NCBI RefSeq assembly: GCF_001715975.1
Contig: NZ_MARB01000029.1
Location: forward strand, 1-49,211
Source of the DNA: Candidatus Thiodiazotropha endolucinida
Lineage (GTDB): Bacteria; Pseudomonadota; Gammaproteobacteria; Chromatiales; Chromatiaceae
Length of the DNA: 49,211 bases
Direction: 5' to 3'
The position numbers and the translations under genes are program-made. The notes under the pieces are model-generated. The model saw only the letters and a list, made by a program, of their open reading frames with translations, did not search any database and had not been told where the DNA came from. Below are positions 24,652 through 33,575 of the stretch, one piece after another; within the stretch, counting starts at the first letter, position 1, and each line of letters starts with the position of its first letter.

Positions 24652-25155
24652 ATGAAAAGAGAACAGATATTACTATGGCTCATACCCATCAGCCTAATTG
24701 TTTCCGCCTGCGATAAACCGCAGAGCGAGTCATCCAGCCGGACTGTTGTACAATCTCAAACCCAGGCTATGCCTGCCGAGCGTTGGTACAACAGTCAACA
24801 GGTTGTCAATGGAGGCAAACTCTACCAACAGTTTTGCGCGGAGTGCCACAAACCCGATGCCTCCGGCACAACCAATTGGCAACAGCTGGATGAAAAAGGT
24901 AACTATCCACCGCCTCCGCTCAACGGTACGGCACATACCTGGCACCATCCGCTTTCAGTCTTAAGAAGGACAGTGAAATTCGGCGGCATACCCCTGGGCG
25001 GTACCATGCCGGGATTTGGTGAGAAGCTGAAGCCACAGCAGATCGATGACATACTGGCCTGGGTGCAGTCCAACTGGTCCGATGAGATCTATGCAATCTG
25101 GTATGAGCGGGATCAGCAGGCCGGGACACTGTTACCGCTACAGAAAAAAGGGTGA
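24652..25155 (+). CDS. Cytochrome c family lipoprotein
   Basis: 167 aa. Lipoprotein signal with Cys at residue 20 (LIVSAC), a single c-type heme site C62-AEC-H66, and a methionine (TMPGFGEKL) in the position of the distal ligand. The cytochrome domain ends in LKPQQIDDILAWVQSNW, typical of small class I cytochromes. It begins 12 bp after copB and so belongs to the copper operon. A membrane-anchored monoheme cytochrome next to a Cu(I) oxidase could take up electrons, but that link is inference. Confidence 0.88.
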   Translation: MKREQILLWLIPISLIVSACDKPQSESSSRTVVQSQTQAMPAERWYNSQQVVNGGKLYQQFCAECHKPDASGTTNWQQLDEKGNYPPPPLNGTAHTWHHPLSVLRRTVKFGGIPLGGTMPGFGEKLKPQQIDDILAWVQSNWSDEIYAIWYERDQQAGTLLPLQKKG

Positions 25156-25186
25156 CACCACTGAGAATTGTTTAACGAGGTCAATT

Positions 25187-25675
25187 ATGATTAGACTAGA
25201 GACGAGTAATTCGTATCGGAATGGATATCGTGCAGGTAAAATATGCCATCACTTCAAATCATTCCTTCTTCTGCTGGCGGCGCTGACCCTATCAACTCAT
25301 TCATTCGCAGCCGATGTCATCGTCTACAAAAGCCCGACCTGCGGATGTTGCAACGATTGGGTAAAACATCTGCAACAGAATGGCTTTTCCGTGCAAGCGC
25401 ATGACAGAAGAGATATGCAGTTGGTGAAGCGTACACTGAATGTTCCGCAAGGGCTTCAATCCTGCCATACCGCCGTGGTGGGTGACTATGTCGTCGAGGG
25501 TCATGTGCCGGCCAAGGAGATTGTGCGTCTATTGAGGGAGAAGCCGGCGGTCGAGGGAATCAGTGTTCCCGGTATGCCAATGGGCTCGCCCGGCATGGAA
25601 GGCCCAAGGAGGGATAATTATGATGTGCTTATCTTTGACGGGAAGGGTAAGACTGAAGTCTATTCCCGCTACTGA
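25187..25675 (+). CDS. DUF411 protein (copper-associated, periplasmic)
   Basis: 162 aa. The ATG at 25187 has ACGAGG upstream; it is followed by a basic N-terminus and a signal segment (FKSFLLLLAALTLSTHSFAA). The mature domain opens with VIVYKSPTCGCCNDW, a CxCC motif in a thioredoxin-like fold diagnostic of DUF411, with a second conserved Cys in LQSCHTAVVG and the GHVPAKEI stretch. Members recur beside copper resistance genes and are thought to bind metal or handle thiols. The ORF extension to 25046 runs through the cytochrome gene and is not used. Confidence 0.9.
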   Translation: MIRLETSNSYRNGYRAGKICHHFKSFLLLLAALTLSTHSFAADVIVYKSPTCGCCNDWVKHLQQNGFSVQAHDRRDMQLVKRTLNVPQGLQSCHTAVVGDYVVEGHVPAKEIVRLLREKPAVEGISVPGMPMGSPGMEGPRRDNYDVLIFDGKGKTEVYSRY

Positions 25676-25698
25676 GTAAACGGTTGGTGGAGCAGACT

Positions 25699-26130
25699 AT
25701 GCATACAACGCTTGTAAGGACCATCTATATACTTTGTCTAAGTGCCTTTGCTGTTTCAGTCACTGCCCATACACCACCCGAAGATGCGCGGGTGTTTTTT
25801 ATCGGTTTAACCGATGGGGCTGTGGTGAGCACTCCCCTGAAGGTGAAGTTCGGTATTGAAAGATTCGGTATCGTTCCCGCCGGTACGAAGGATAAACGCC
25901 GTCATACGGCAGGCCATCACCATCTGTTGCTTGACCTGAAACAGCTGCCCGATCTGGACCAGCCGATTCCAAGGGATGATCATCATATCCATTTTGATCG
26001 GGGAGAGACGGAGGCGGTATTGGATCTGTCGCCTGGTAAGCACACCCTGCAACTCTTATTGGGTGACGAAACCCATGAACCCCATGATCCGCCCCTGATA
26101 TCGGAGAAGATCACGATTACCGTCGAGTGA
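25699..26130 (+). CDS. DUF4399 periplasmic protein
   Basis: 143 aa with a signal peptide (LVRTIYILCLSAFAVSVTAH). The mature part matches DUF4399: ARVFFIGLTDGAVVSTPLKVKFGI, a His-rich segment RRHTAGHHHLLLD, DDHHIHFDRGETEAVLDLSPGKHTLQLL, and a C-terminal THEPHDPPL. The numerous His residues suggest metal binding. It starts at the ATG 25699 (TGGAG upstream; a TTG at 25684 is less likely) and closes the copper cluster. No enzymatic role is known to me. Confidence 0.82.
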   Translation: MHTTLVRTIYILCLSAFAVSVTAHTPPEDARVFFIGLTDGAVVSTPLKVKFGIERFGIVPAGTKDKRRHTAGHHHLLLDLKQLPDLDQPIPRDDHHIHFDRGETEAVLDLSPGKHTLQLLLGDETHEPHDPPLISEKITITVE

Positions 26131-26160
26131 CCCAATTGATTTGATTCAGTCAACGGCGGG

Positions 26161-26189
26161 CTTGAAAAAAGAATCGGCCATCCCTATCT
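26161..26189 (+). promoter_or_regulatory. Sigma-32 type heat-shock promoter
   Basis: CTTGAAA at 26161-26167 and CCCTATCT at 26182-26189, spaced 14 bp, close to the sigma-32 consensus CTTGAAA-N13..15-CCCCATNT. It lies 50 bp before the first Hsp20 gene. Confidence 0.75.
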
Positions 26190-26239
26190 AATAGGCAACG
26201 TAACGATTTATTGCATTTCAGTGCAAGGAGATGAGTCTA

Positions 26240-26683
26240 ATGTTGCCAAGAATACACGGCTTCGATTCAGGCCTGTTCAATGAATTCAGGCGTCTGGAAC
26301 AGGAGATGGATCAGCTTTTCGGTGCAGGGTTCTGGCCGAATACGATGCGGTCCGTTGCCAACGATAACATTCCGCCAATCAACGTCGGCGTAACACCGGA
26401 ACAGGTTGATCTCTATCTGTTTGCGGCCGGCGTGAATCCTGAGGAGCTGGATATCTCAATCAATGATAACCGCTTGTCCATCAAAGGCGAGCGACACGTT
26501 GAGCGGGATGACGGACTGAACTATTTTCGAAAAGAGCGATATGACGGCGCTTTTCATAAGGTGGTCACACTGCCCGATGATGTGGACGCGGACAAGGTAG
26601 AAGCCCGTTACGACAATGGTGTTCTGCATATTGTCATCCAACGTCGAGAGTCTTCCAAACCACGACAGATCACCGTTCAGTAA
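26240..26683 (+). CDS. Small heat-shock protein Hsp20, first copy
   Basis: 147-aa alpha-crystallin type chaperone that binds unfolding proteins without ATP. N-terminal arm LFNEFRRLEQEMDQLFG, then the alpha-crystallin domain (PPINVGVTPEQVDLYLFAAGVNPEELDI, read in parts; closing motif NGVLHIVIQRR). I start at the ATG 26240, 9 bp after AAGGAG; the ATG at 26231 touches the ribosome site and is unlikely. It is followed 19 bp later by a second Hsp20 gene, and both are probably expressed from the sigma-32 promoter at 26161. Confidence 0.92.
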   Translation: MLPRIHGFDSGLFNEFRRLEQEMDQLFGAGFWPNTMRSVANDNIPPINVGVTPEQVDLYLFAAGVNPEELDISINDNRLSIKGERHVERDDGLNYFRKERYDGAFHKVVTLPDDVDADKVEARYDNGVLHIVIQRRESSKPRQITVQ

Positions 26684-26702
26684 TTGGCGGGAGGTATAAG
26701 TA

Positions 26703-27098
26703 ATGAGTACCAGTAAAGAGATAACCAAACAGGATCTTCAACCGCAACAACGGCGTGAATTACCGCAACGCAGTATTCGGCCCAATGTGGATATCCTTGA
26801 AGATGAGACAGGCATCACCCTCAGGGCGGATCTGCCCGGCGTAACGAAACAGGGGTTGGATATTCAAGTGGACAACGAGACCCTGTCCATAGACGGCAAG
26901 GCGGAGATCGACACCCCTGAGGCGATGCAGGCCCTGTATGCGGACGTGTGCGCTACCCGCTACCAGCGCAGCTTCTCATTGAGCAGTGAGTTGGACGGGG
27001 ACAAGGCTGAAGCAAATCTTAAAGATGGCGTATTGTCGTTACGGATTCCGAAACGTGAACAGTACCAGCCCCGTAAAATTGAGATTCGCAACGGATAA
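26703..27098 (+). CDS. Small heat-shock protein Hsp20, second copy
   Basis: 131 aa, alpha-crystallin domain with PNVDILEDETGITLRADLPGV and the closing motif KDGVLSLRIPKRE. It differs clearly from the first copy (Gln/Arg-rich N-terminus QQRRELPQRSIRP; insertion around DTPEAMQALYADVCATRY), so this is not a recent duplicate. Class A and B sHsp pairs can co-assemble; whether these do is unknown. GGGAGG lies before the ATG and an intrinsic terminator follows at 27130. Confidence 0.92.
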   Translation: MSTSKEITKQDLQPQQRRELPQRSIRPNVDILEDETGITLRADLPGVTKQGLDIQVDNETLSIDGKAEIDTPEAMQALYADVCATRYQRSFSLSSELDGDKAEANLKDGVLSLRIPKREQYQPRKIEIRNG

Positions 27099-27129
27099 GT
27101 AACCCCTCTACTTTTCATTGCGGAAGCTT

Positions 27130-27160
27130 GCCTCGGACTGCTTCAGTCCGGGGCTTTTTA
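27130..27160 (+). terminator. Terminator of the Hsp20 operon
   Basis: Ten-base-pair stem GCCTCGGACT / AGTCCGGGGC (one G-U pair) with a 5-nt loop, followed by TTTTTA. A classical intrinsic terminator 32 bp after the second hsp20 gene. Confidence 0.9.
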
Positions 27161-27239
27161 ATTGGTCTCTGTGAATGTCGCTTACTGCTGTGAACTTATC
27201 GAGACTCGGAGGGTCAATTAGATCGTTTTAGGGCCGACT

Positions 27240-27272
27240 CGATTAGTGTTAACAGGCACTAACAGGTCCTAA
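27240..27272 (+). mobile_element. Vestigial MITE terminal repeat
   Basis: GATTAGTGTTAACAGGCACTA repeats the terminal inverted repeat of the MITE with one mismatch inside, then ACAGGTCCTAAT duplicates its outer end imperfectly. TAGGGCC occurs just upstream at 27229-27235. It looks like a solo or internally deleted relic in the gap before degP. Confidence 0.6.
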
Positions 27273-27423
27273 TCCTAAAGCCCGGCGATCAGAAACGGGT
27301 GTGATGAGTTACAAGGACTGCATCAGTCTGCAAAGGCTGTTATCTCCGGTTATTATAATATTTGAGAGTCAGCCTAGTTGTATTGAATAGATAAGGTAAA
27401 TACTGAACCGGTAGGAGATCGTC

Positions 27424-28878
27424 ATGAAGCGGCATCTATCCATAATAATGCTTATTCTCTTCTGTTTGCTGTCGATGAGCCTAAGTGCTCAGCAAGGAGG
27501 TATCGAGAGCCTGCGCCAAACCGGTAAAGCCTTCGCCTCCGTGGCGCAAAAAGTCTCTCCTTCGGTCGTTTTCATTCAGATCGAGACAGTCAGGGAGCGT
27601 ACGCCAAACAATGAATATTCCCCTTTTGGTTCGCCGTTTGGCGATGATCTTTTCCGGCGCTTCTTTGGCCCGCAATTTCCCGGTGCGCCGAGGCAGCCAC
27701 AGAAACCGCGCAGACATCGTTCGCTGGGGCAGGGATCGGGGTTTGTCTTTTCCCACGACAAAGGGCTGTTTTCGAACAAAGCCTATGTCATGACCAACAA
27801 TCATGTTGTTGAGGGAGCGGACAGGATAACCGTCAAATTCAAGAACGGTCATGAATTTTCCGCAACGATCAAGGGCAGTGATCCGAAATCTGATATCGCA
27901 GTCCTGGAGATAGTCGCCGATAACTTGCCGGCACTCTCGCTAGGCGATTCCAACAAGCTTGATGTTGGAGAGTGGGTGTTGGCATTTGGCAACCCATTCG
28001 GTCTCAGCCACACCATGACTGCCGGGATTGTCAGTGCAAAAGGACGTACAAGTCTTGGTATCAGCGATTACGAGGATTTCATCCAGACCGATGCTGCCAT
28101 CAATCCCGGAAACTCAGGAGGACCCCTGGTAAACCTGGATGGAGAAGTCGTCGGTATCAACACGGCTATTTTCAGCCGTAGCGGTGGCTATATGGGCGTG
28201 GGATTCGCCATACCCATCAACATGGCCAAAGGCATTGCCAATCAGCTTCTCGACAAAGGGGAGGTTACGCGTGGATTTCTGGGCATCATGATCCAGCCCC
28301 TGACACCCGAATTGGCTGAATCCTTTGGTACGAAATATCAAAAAGGAATTCTTGTGGCAGAGGTTTCTGAAAATTCACCTGCGGATCGAGCCGGGCTCAA
28401 ACAGGGTGATTTGATCTTCAAACTTGATGGAAAAAATGTTGGCAATGTAGGTGATTTCCGCAACCGTATATCATTGACCTCTCCCGGCAGTAAGGTGGTA
28501 TTGGAGATCATACGAAGCGGCAAACCCAAAGCCGTTGAGGTGACAGTGGGCGAACTGAGTGAGCAATCATCAGTAGCCGGTTCGAACACAAAGACCACAG
28601 AGGAGCTGGGACTTACGGTACAGACCCTGAACAAAGAGCTTGCAGAATCCTTTGGCACCAATACAACACAGGGTGTGGTTGTTACCAATGTCTCACCGGG
28701 TTCAATTGCGGCAATGGCCGGGATTGACGCAGGAACGGTTATTACCCAGGTCAATCGTAATCCGGTAACAAATGCCGGGGAGTTTGAGAAACGGATCAAC
28801 GAAGGGCGTAGTCAGCGTCAAGTCTTACTCCTGGTAACGAAAGGGGGCATGTCACGCTTTGTTGTGCTTCGCTGGTAA
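27424..28878 (+). CDS. degP: Periplasmic Do-type serine protease (DegP/DegQ)
   Basis: 484 aa. Signal peptide to about residue 22, then a trypsin-like domain with catalytic His127 (MTNNHVVEG), Asp157 (KSDIAVLEI) and Ser231 (NPGNSGGPL). Two PDZ domains follow (about 270-370 and 390-480; GRSQRQVLLLVTKGG near the end). It degrades or refolds misfolded envelope proteins. A long Pro/Arg-rich loop (RQPQKPRRHRS) in the LA-loop region is normal for the family. AGGAG stands 7 bp before the ATG. Placement after the Hsp20 pair groups protein-quality genes, but a terminator separates them and I see no clear sigma-E promoter. Confidence 0.95.
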   Translation: MKRHLSIIMLILFCLLSMSLSAQQGGIESLRQTGKAFASVAQKVSPSVVFIQIETVRERTPNNEYSPFGSPFGDDLFRRFFGPQFPGAPRQPQKPRRHRSLGQGSGFVFSHDKGLFSNKAYVMTNNHVVEGADRITVKFKNGHEFSATIKGSDPKSDIAVLEIVADNLPALSLGDSNKLDVGEWVLAFGNPFGLSHTMTAGIVSAKGRTSLGISDYEDFIQTDAAINPGNSGGPLVNLDGEVVGINTAIFSRSGGYMGVGFAIPINMAKGIANQLLDKGEVTRGFLGIMIQPLTPELAESFGTKYQKGILVAEVSENSPADRAGLKQGDLIFKLDGKNVGNVGDFRNRISLTSPGSKVVLEIIRSGKPKAVEVTVGELSEQSSVAGSNTKTTEELGLTVQTLNKELAESFGTNTTQGVVVTNVSPGSIAAMAGIDAGTVITQVNRNPVTNAGEFEKRINEGRSQRQVLLLVTKGGMSRFVVLRW

Positions 28879-28894
28879 TCCAGTTCAATGTCGG

Positions 28895-28916
28895 CCAGGC
28901 CTTTTTTAAGGCCTGG
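28895..28916 (+). terminator. Hairpin after degP
   Basis: CCAGGCCTT / AAGGCCTGG stem (9 bp) with a TTTT loop, 17 bp after the degP stop. Only a weak T-rich tail (TCTTG) follows. Confidence 0.7.
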
Positions 28917-29116
28917 TCTTGACATCGTCACTGGGAACATTTTTCCTACACTAAATTATCAATCGGACATTCTATTTCGGAATGAAATTCTGAAAGCGTC
29001 GAAATAGTTTACACGCCGTTTATTCAACCATAGCCAACCTCCTGATTTTTATAGCATGGCATAATTACTGCTTAAATACTGGTATGTGCGGTTCAATAGA
29101 CAGTAGGCTGTAAATC

Positions 29117-29434
29117 ATGAACGGTTTAGAATCTTTTTCTCTTTCCAGACAGAAAAACTGCGAATACTACCTACAGAAGATTGCAGAACATACTCCGCCT
29201 GTAACTGAGAGTGATGAGCGTATGATTCGAATCTATCAGCGTATACTCATCAGGGATCGTTCACTGCTGTACAACCTGGATCTGCTCAAGATGATAGACA
29301 CTCTACGTAAGGACTCTTTAGTAGGGATAGATCTGGCTGGCACATCATCCAATCTGCCTGAATCTCCAACCGCGCTGAATCTAGACGAGTTCAGAACGTT
29401 ACTCGATGAAACTCAGGATACCCTGAACAGTTAA
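29117..29434 (+). CDS. Hypothetical 105-aa protein
   Basis: 105 aa, not recognised. No signal peptide or membrane segment. Mostly helical and polar, with a predicted helix through SDERMIRIYQRILIRDRSLLYNLDLLKMIDTLRK and a C-terminal acidic helix LDEFRTLLDETQDTL. No metal or catalytic motif. It converges with the lipoprotein gene at 29441, leaving 6 bp between stops. A reasonable ATG but no strong ribosome site. Codon use does not stand out. Confidence 0.55.
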   Translation: MNGLESFSLSRQKNCEYYLQKIAEHTPPVTESDERMIRIYQRILIRDRSLLYNLDLLKMIDTLRKDSLVGIDLAGTSSNLPESPTALNLDEFRTLLDETQDTLNS

Positions 29435-29440
29435 GGATTT

Positions 29441-30604
29441 TCATCGTGCTTCTTGCGATGCGAAACCGCTGCACTTTCGTTCCAGGCCTTTCTCCAGATA
29501 TGTAACGAGTAACTTCATCAGTGCCACGGTCTTTTGATCTATCCTTGGATCCTCCGCAAAAAAGTGATCACTGCCCATTGCAACAATTGTCAGGCTGCTC
29601 GGTGCAATTGCATCAGTTAAAAGCGTTAAACCATCGTTTGGCCCTTCAGATCTCAGTATTGGATAATTTTCGCCAGAGTATCGACTGATTTGTCCGGAGA
29701 GGGGAATGCCTATGTAGTTGATGACTAAAATATCAGGATCTATTTGTAGGCGAGCATATCGTTTTCTGCTTTGTTTGGTACCCATGCTCAATATTGCCTC
29801 TTTGTCCCAGCCTTTGTGCCAAGTAGCCAAAGTCAATAACCAGTACCGATACCAGGTTTGGTAGTGATCAACAATCGGGCTGCCCTGAAGAATGCCGCCC
29901 AGATTGAGCCAGGCCGCGATATCGCCATGCTTTCGTTCGGAAAATCGATTGCTGAGCGCCAGATGAATCGCCGGTCCGGCAGAGCTCGCACCAACCAGAA
30001 TTATCTTTTTATTGGAGAGCATATGCCTCGCGATATCCGCTGCCAGTACGGCTGCATTCTCTTCCACGCCTCCGGTAGGCGGTAAATTGACAAAATAGTT
30101 CTCAAGACCGAACTCATCGGCTAGTTCGCGAGGTCTTGCAAAATCCGATCCGGTGAAATACCCGGTTTCCACGTAGTCCCATCCTGGTACAAACAGCACT
30201 CTATATGAAGCGATGTCTGCGTTGACTGTCGTCTCTGTGTTGAGGTGGCGTGAGAAGGCCCGATTGATCTCTACATTGCATTTATAGTTCAAAAGACGAT
30301 CCGCAAGAAATAGTGCTGCAAAATCGACCGAATATTTATGTGAGATTATCCTCAGCTCTTCTCGCGACGGAATGGATTGTTTATTCTGGCTATAAAGCGC
30401 AGAAATCTTTTTAGCCATCTCCGTGTTGTCATTATTTTCAGCGAGATAATTTTCAAGATAGTAACGCGCTATCTCAGAATCCACAGTGGTTTTAACAGGC
30501 TCCCCGAAAAACTCCCCCTCTACGGGTATCCTTGGAATGGAACCGCAGGCTCCAAGGAATATGCACGCTAACAGGGTAAGAGTCTTCATCAGGGTTTCAG
30601 TCAT
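29441..30604 (-). CDS. Lipoprotein with alpha/beta-hydrolase-like domain
   Basis: 387 aa. Lipobox LACIFLGAC gives an outer-envelope lipoprotein (Cys at about residue 20). The body has an alpha/beta-hydrolase plan: VLFVPGWDYVETG for the oxyanion region, nucleophile elbow VGASSAGPAIHLAL (GASSAG rather than canonical GxSxG), a possible acid in EGPNDGLTLL and the late His in MGSDHFFAEDP. The GPNDG-SDH arrangement resembles lipases/PGAP1-like hydrolases. Either ATG at 30604 or the one at 30589 (MKTLTLL) could start it; neither has a strong ribosome site. Substrate unknown. Confidence 0.65.
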   Translation of the reverse strand: MTETLMKTLTLLACIFLGACGSIPRIPVEGEFFGEPVKTTVDSEIARYYLENYLAENNDNTEMAKKISALYSQNKQSIPSREELRIISHKYSVDFAALFLADRLLNYKCNVEINRAFSRHLNTETTVNADIASYRVLFVPGWDYVETGYFTGSDFARPRELADEFGLENYFVNLPPTGGVEENAAVLAADIARHMLSNKKIILVGASSAGPAIHLALSNRFSERKHGDIAAWLNLGGILQGSPIVDHYQTWYRYWLLTLATWHKGWDKEAILSMGTKQSRKRYARLQIDPDILVINYIGIPLSGQISRYSGENYPILRSEGPNDGLTLLTDAIAPSSLTIVAMGSDHFFAEDPRIDQKTVALMKLLVTYLEKGLERKCSGFASQEAR

Positions 30605-30937
30605 TGCAGAGTAGTGATCAGCTGGGCTTATGTGATGTGAGAAAGGTTCCCTATTTCATTGGTTACAGGGTAATAATAGTGATGACAAGATTTCCAGTAA
30701 AATATTGAATCACAAGAAGTTTCACTAATATAGCTGCTGATTCATAGAAGTGCACAGACATTCTGAATTGTCAGACTCATGAAGGCTTTGTAGATGACAG
30801 TGATCTCCCCTAAATTTTGGATGCCTATTTGCCTACAGCTTTTATTACAGAACAAATTGATTTGTACTAGGGTCGCATATGAATGTAGAAATAGTAGGAT
30901 TTGTACATTGCCTGTCATGAACGGCCATAATTAAATA
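30605..30937. other. Divergent intergenic region
   Basis: 333 bp, AT-rich, between the lipoprotein gene (minus) and the GGDEF-EAL gene (plus). Both promoters must lie here. I see no stable hairpin, repeat or convincing operator. Confidence 0.5.
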
Positions 30938-33187
30938 ATGTCTAATGATAACAGTCAGTTAAAGCAACAACTAACTGCTGAGCATAAACTATTTCTCAGT
31001 GAAGAGCGTCTTACTCTGGCCTTGAAAGGGGCAAATGACGGGCTATGGGACTGGAATCTGGAGACAGATGAGGTCTATTACTCACGCCAGTGGAAAAGCA
31101 TGCTCGGCTATGAAGAGAGCGAGCTTGCACATCATCTGAATACATGGGCAAGTCTGGTTCACCCGGATGATAAGGACAGGGTTTTAAAAACGGTTGAAGA
31201 TCATCTGTCCGGAAATGCCGATTCATTTGAAGTTGAAATGCGTATGCGACACAAGGATGGCCATGAGGTCGTGGTGTTGTCCCGTGCATTTCTCGTCAAT
31301 CGTGCATCTGACGGTAAAGCGATGCGATTGGTGGGAACCCATGTCGATATCACGGAACGCAAAAAGACTGAATCATACTTAGCAAAAAATGCTGAAATCC
31401 TGGAGATGATTGCAACTGGAAAACCAGCACCGGTGATTTATGACCAGATAGCGTTGATGTATGAGGGGCGTCATCCCGGCATGCGCTGTTCCATGCTTGA
31501 ACTGGAGGAGGGAAAACTCCTGCATGGCGGAGCGCCGAGCCTGCCTAAGGCGTATTGCGACGCAGTACATGGCTTGAAATACGGACCTAACGTCGGGTCA
31601 TGCGGCACTTCCACCTATACCGGTCAACGGGTGCTTGTGGAAAATATTGAAACGGATCCCAAGTGGGCAAAAATCAAGCATGCAGCACTGCCACACGGCA
31701 TGCGATGTTGCTGGTCCGAACCCATTAAAAATTCTTCGGGAAAGGTGCTGGGCGCTTTTGGCATGTATTACAATCATCCTGCACTGCCCAATGATGAGGA
31801 ATCAGAGGATCTGAAATCCGCGGCCCGGCTCGCTGGAATCGTTATGGAGCGCGATCAAGCCCAGAAACGCATCCGTGAGTTAGCCTATAAAGACGAACTG
31901 ACCGGGCTCGCCAGTCGTGCGCGCTTTTATCAACAGCTTGAAGAGTCGATAAAAACATCCAATCGCAGTGGGCGACGTTTCGCGCTTCTGTATGTCGACC
32001 TGGATGATTTCAAAGGTGTGAATGACAGTCTTGGGCATGACGCGGGTGATCTGCTGCTCAAAGATATTGCCAAGTGTCTGAAGAGTATCAGCCGGGAGAT
32101 TGATTTTGTGGCACGTCTCAGCGGTGACGAATTCTGCATCATTGTGAAAGACGTGGATGATGACTATGCAGCTGCACATGTGGCTCAACGTTGCCTGGAT
32201 ATGATTTCAGAACCGATTGAGTTATCTGCCAGAAAATTTATCCCAAGCTGCAGTATCGGTATCGCCCATTACCCTGATGATGGGGAATATCTCTCCTCCA
32301 TGCTAAAGGCTGCTGATACTTCTCTTTACTCTGCCAAGGAGCACGGTAAAAACCAATTTGCTTTCTATAGGCCTGAACTTACCCATAGAGCAGAGCATCG
32401 GTTCCGGGTAGAGCAAGCACTAAGGGAGGCAGTTGAAAAACAGCAGTTGTCTCTTGTCTATCAGCCCCAAATACTGATGCGTACCGGTGAAATAATCGGT
32501 GTCGAGGCATTATCACGCTGGAATCACCCACAGCTGGGCCAGATTCCCCCAACAGAGTTCATTGCCACAGCCGAAAGAATAGGCATGATCAAACCACTCA
32601 CTGAGTGGGTATTGCGTACAGCATGCAATCATGCAGTTGCGTGCAGAAAGGCAGGCCTACCGGCAGTCAGGATGGCAGTGAACATATCACCAAGCCATTT
32701 TCTCGAGAAGGACTTTGTTTCCCTTATCAATCGCGTCATTGAAGAGACAGGCATGAATCCAACTGAACTGGAACTGGAAGTAACAGAAAATGTTGTCCAG
32801 ACAAATCCAGAAAACCTTACTGTATTTCGAGAATTGAAAGACCTTGGCGTGTTGATAGCGATCGATGATTTTGGAGTGGGTTATTCGTCGTTTGCATCGT
32901 TAAAACATCTAACAGCTGATTACCTGAAAATAGACAGGCACTTTGTCAATGACATGCTATCCGATGATGAAACACAGCTTCTGATTGCATCTATGATCGA
33001 TTTAGGCCATAAGTTGCGGCACAGAATCATTGCCGAGGGTGTCGAGACCGCCGATCAGTTTGAAGTGCTGAACAATCTGGGATGCGACACTGCACAAGGT
33101 TACTTATTCAGCAAACCAGTCGACGCTGATGAGATTAGGCAAATTTTAAACAGTAATATTGATAATGGAAGAAGCATGTGGTCGTAA
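30938..33187 (+). CDS. PAS-GAF-GGDEF-EAL cyclic-di-GMP protein
   Basis: 749-aa soluble signalling protein. Order: PAS with PAC (about 22-145; DGLWDWNLETDEVYYSRQWKSMLGY), GAF (about 150-300; VGSCGTSTYTGQRVLVENI), GGDEF (about 310-475), EAL (about 490-740). The cyclase motif reads SGDEF near 394 with an inhibitory RxxD site (REID) five residues before it. The EAL part keeps EAL (near 521), ELEVTEN, DDFG (near 643), KIDRHFV and AEGVET, so both halves look active. Such hybrids make or break c-di-GMP depending on sensory input. No membrane segment, so input is cytoplasmic. An LapA-like adhesin elsewhere in the window is a possible downstream output. Confidence 0.93.
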   Translation: MSNDNSQLKQQLTAEHKLFLSEERLTLALKGANDGLWDWNLETDEVYYSRQWKSMLGYEESELAHHLNTWASLVHPDDKDRVLKTVEDHLSGNADSFEVEMRMRHKDGHEVVVLSRAFLVNRASDGKAMRLVGTHVDITERKKTESYLAKNAEILEMIATGKPAPVIYDQIALMYEGRHPGMRCSMLELEEGKLLHGGAPSLPKAYCDAVHGLKYGPNVGSCGTSTYTGQRVLVENIETDPKWAKIKHAALPHGMRCCWSEPIKNSSGKVLGAFGMYYNHPALPNDEESEDLKSAARLAGIVMERDQAQKRIRELAYKDELTGLASRARFYQQLEESIKTSNRSGRRFALLYVDLDDFKGVNDSLGHDAGDLLLKDIAKCLKSISREIDFVARLSGDEFCIIVKDVDDDYAAAHVAQRCLDMISEPIELSARKFIPSCSIGIAHYPDDGEYLSSMLKAADTSLYSAKEHGKNQFAFYRPELTHRAEHRFRVEQALREAVEKQQLSLVYQPQILMRTGEIIGVEALSRWNHPQLGQIPPTEFIATAERIGMIKPLTEWVLRTACNHAVACRKAGLPAVRMAVNISPSHFLEKDFVSLINRVIEETGMNPTELELEVTENVVQTNPENLTVFRELKDLGVLIAIDDFGVGYSSFASLKHLTADYLKIDRHFVNDMLSDDETQLLIASMIDLGHKLRHRIIAEGVETADQFEVLNNLGCDTAQGYLFSKPVDADEIRQILNSNIDNGRSMWS

Positions 33188-33575
33188 CTCATCAATCAGA
33201 GCGATTTAGTATCATAATCCCAATATATTCTGAAATGGTGCTGTTTACAGCATTTCTTTGGCAGGACTTCTCAATTTCGGACAGCTGAAAGCCGACACTA
33301 GACATCCCGGCAGTAAAAATCGATTGAGTGCCCAACTGGGTAAATCGCATATTTAAAAAAATAGAATAATATGAATTTCTATTACCTCATTATGACCAAT
33401 TTCGTACACTAGCGATCGTTTGAGTGAATTGCGAACAGTTATCGCTACCAGTGCTCAGCTGACATTCATAGGAATTGGTTTCTGTTGTTTTGATTGGCAG
33501 GTAATTACTGAATCAGACATGGTAGCAATTCATTAATATTATTAAAATATCAACAATATCAGTAGGAGATTTTCA
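33188..33575. other. Noncoding region before the diguanylate cyclase
   Basis: 388 bp, AT-rich. No gene-length frame, tRNA or terminator seen. The last part (AGTAGGAG at 33561-33568) is the ribosome site of the 14-codon ORF that follows. Confidence 0.45.

Noticed and set aside
30938-33187. SGDEF read as an inactive cyclase motif
   Set aside because: Ser in the first position is tolerated in many active cyclases, and the RxxD site and EAL residues are intact; no degeneracy is claimed.
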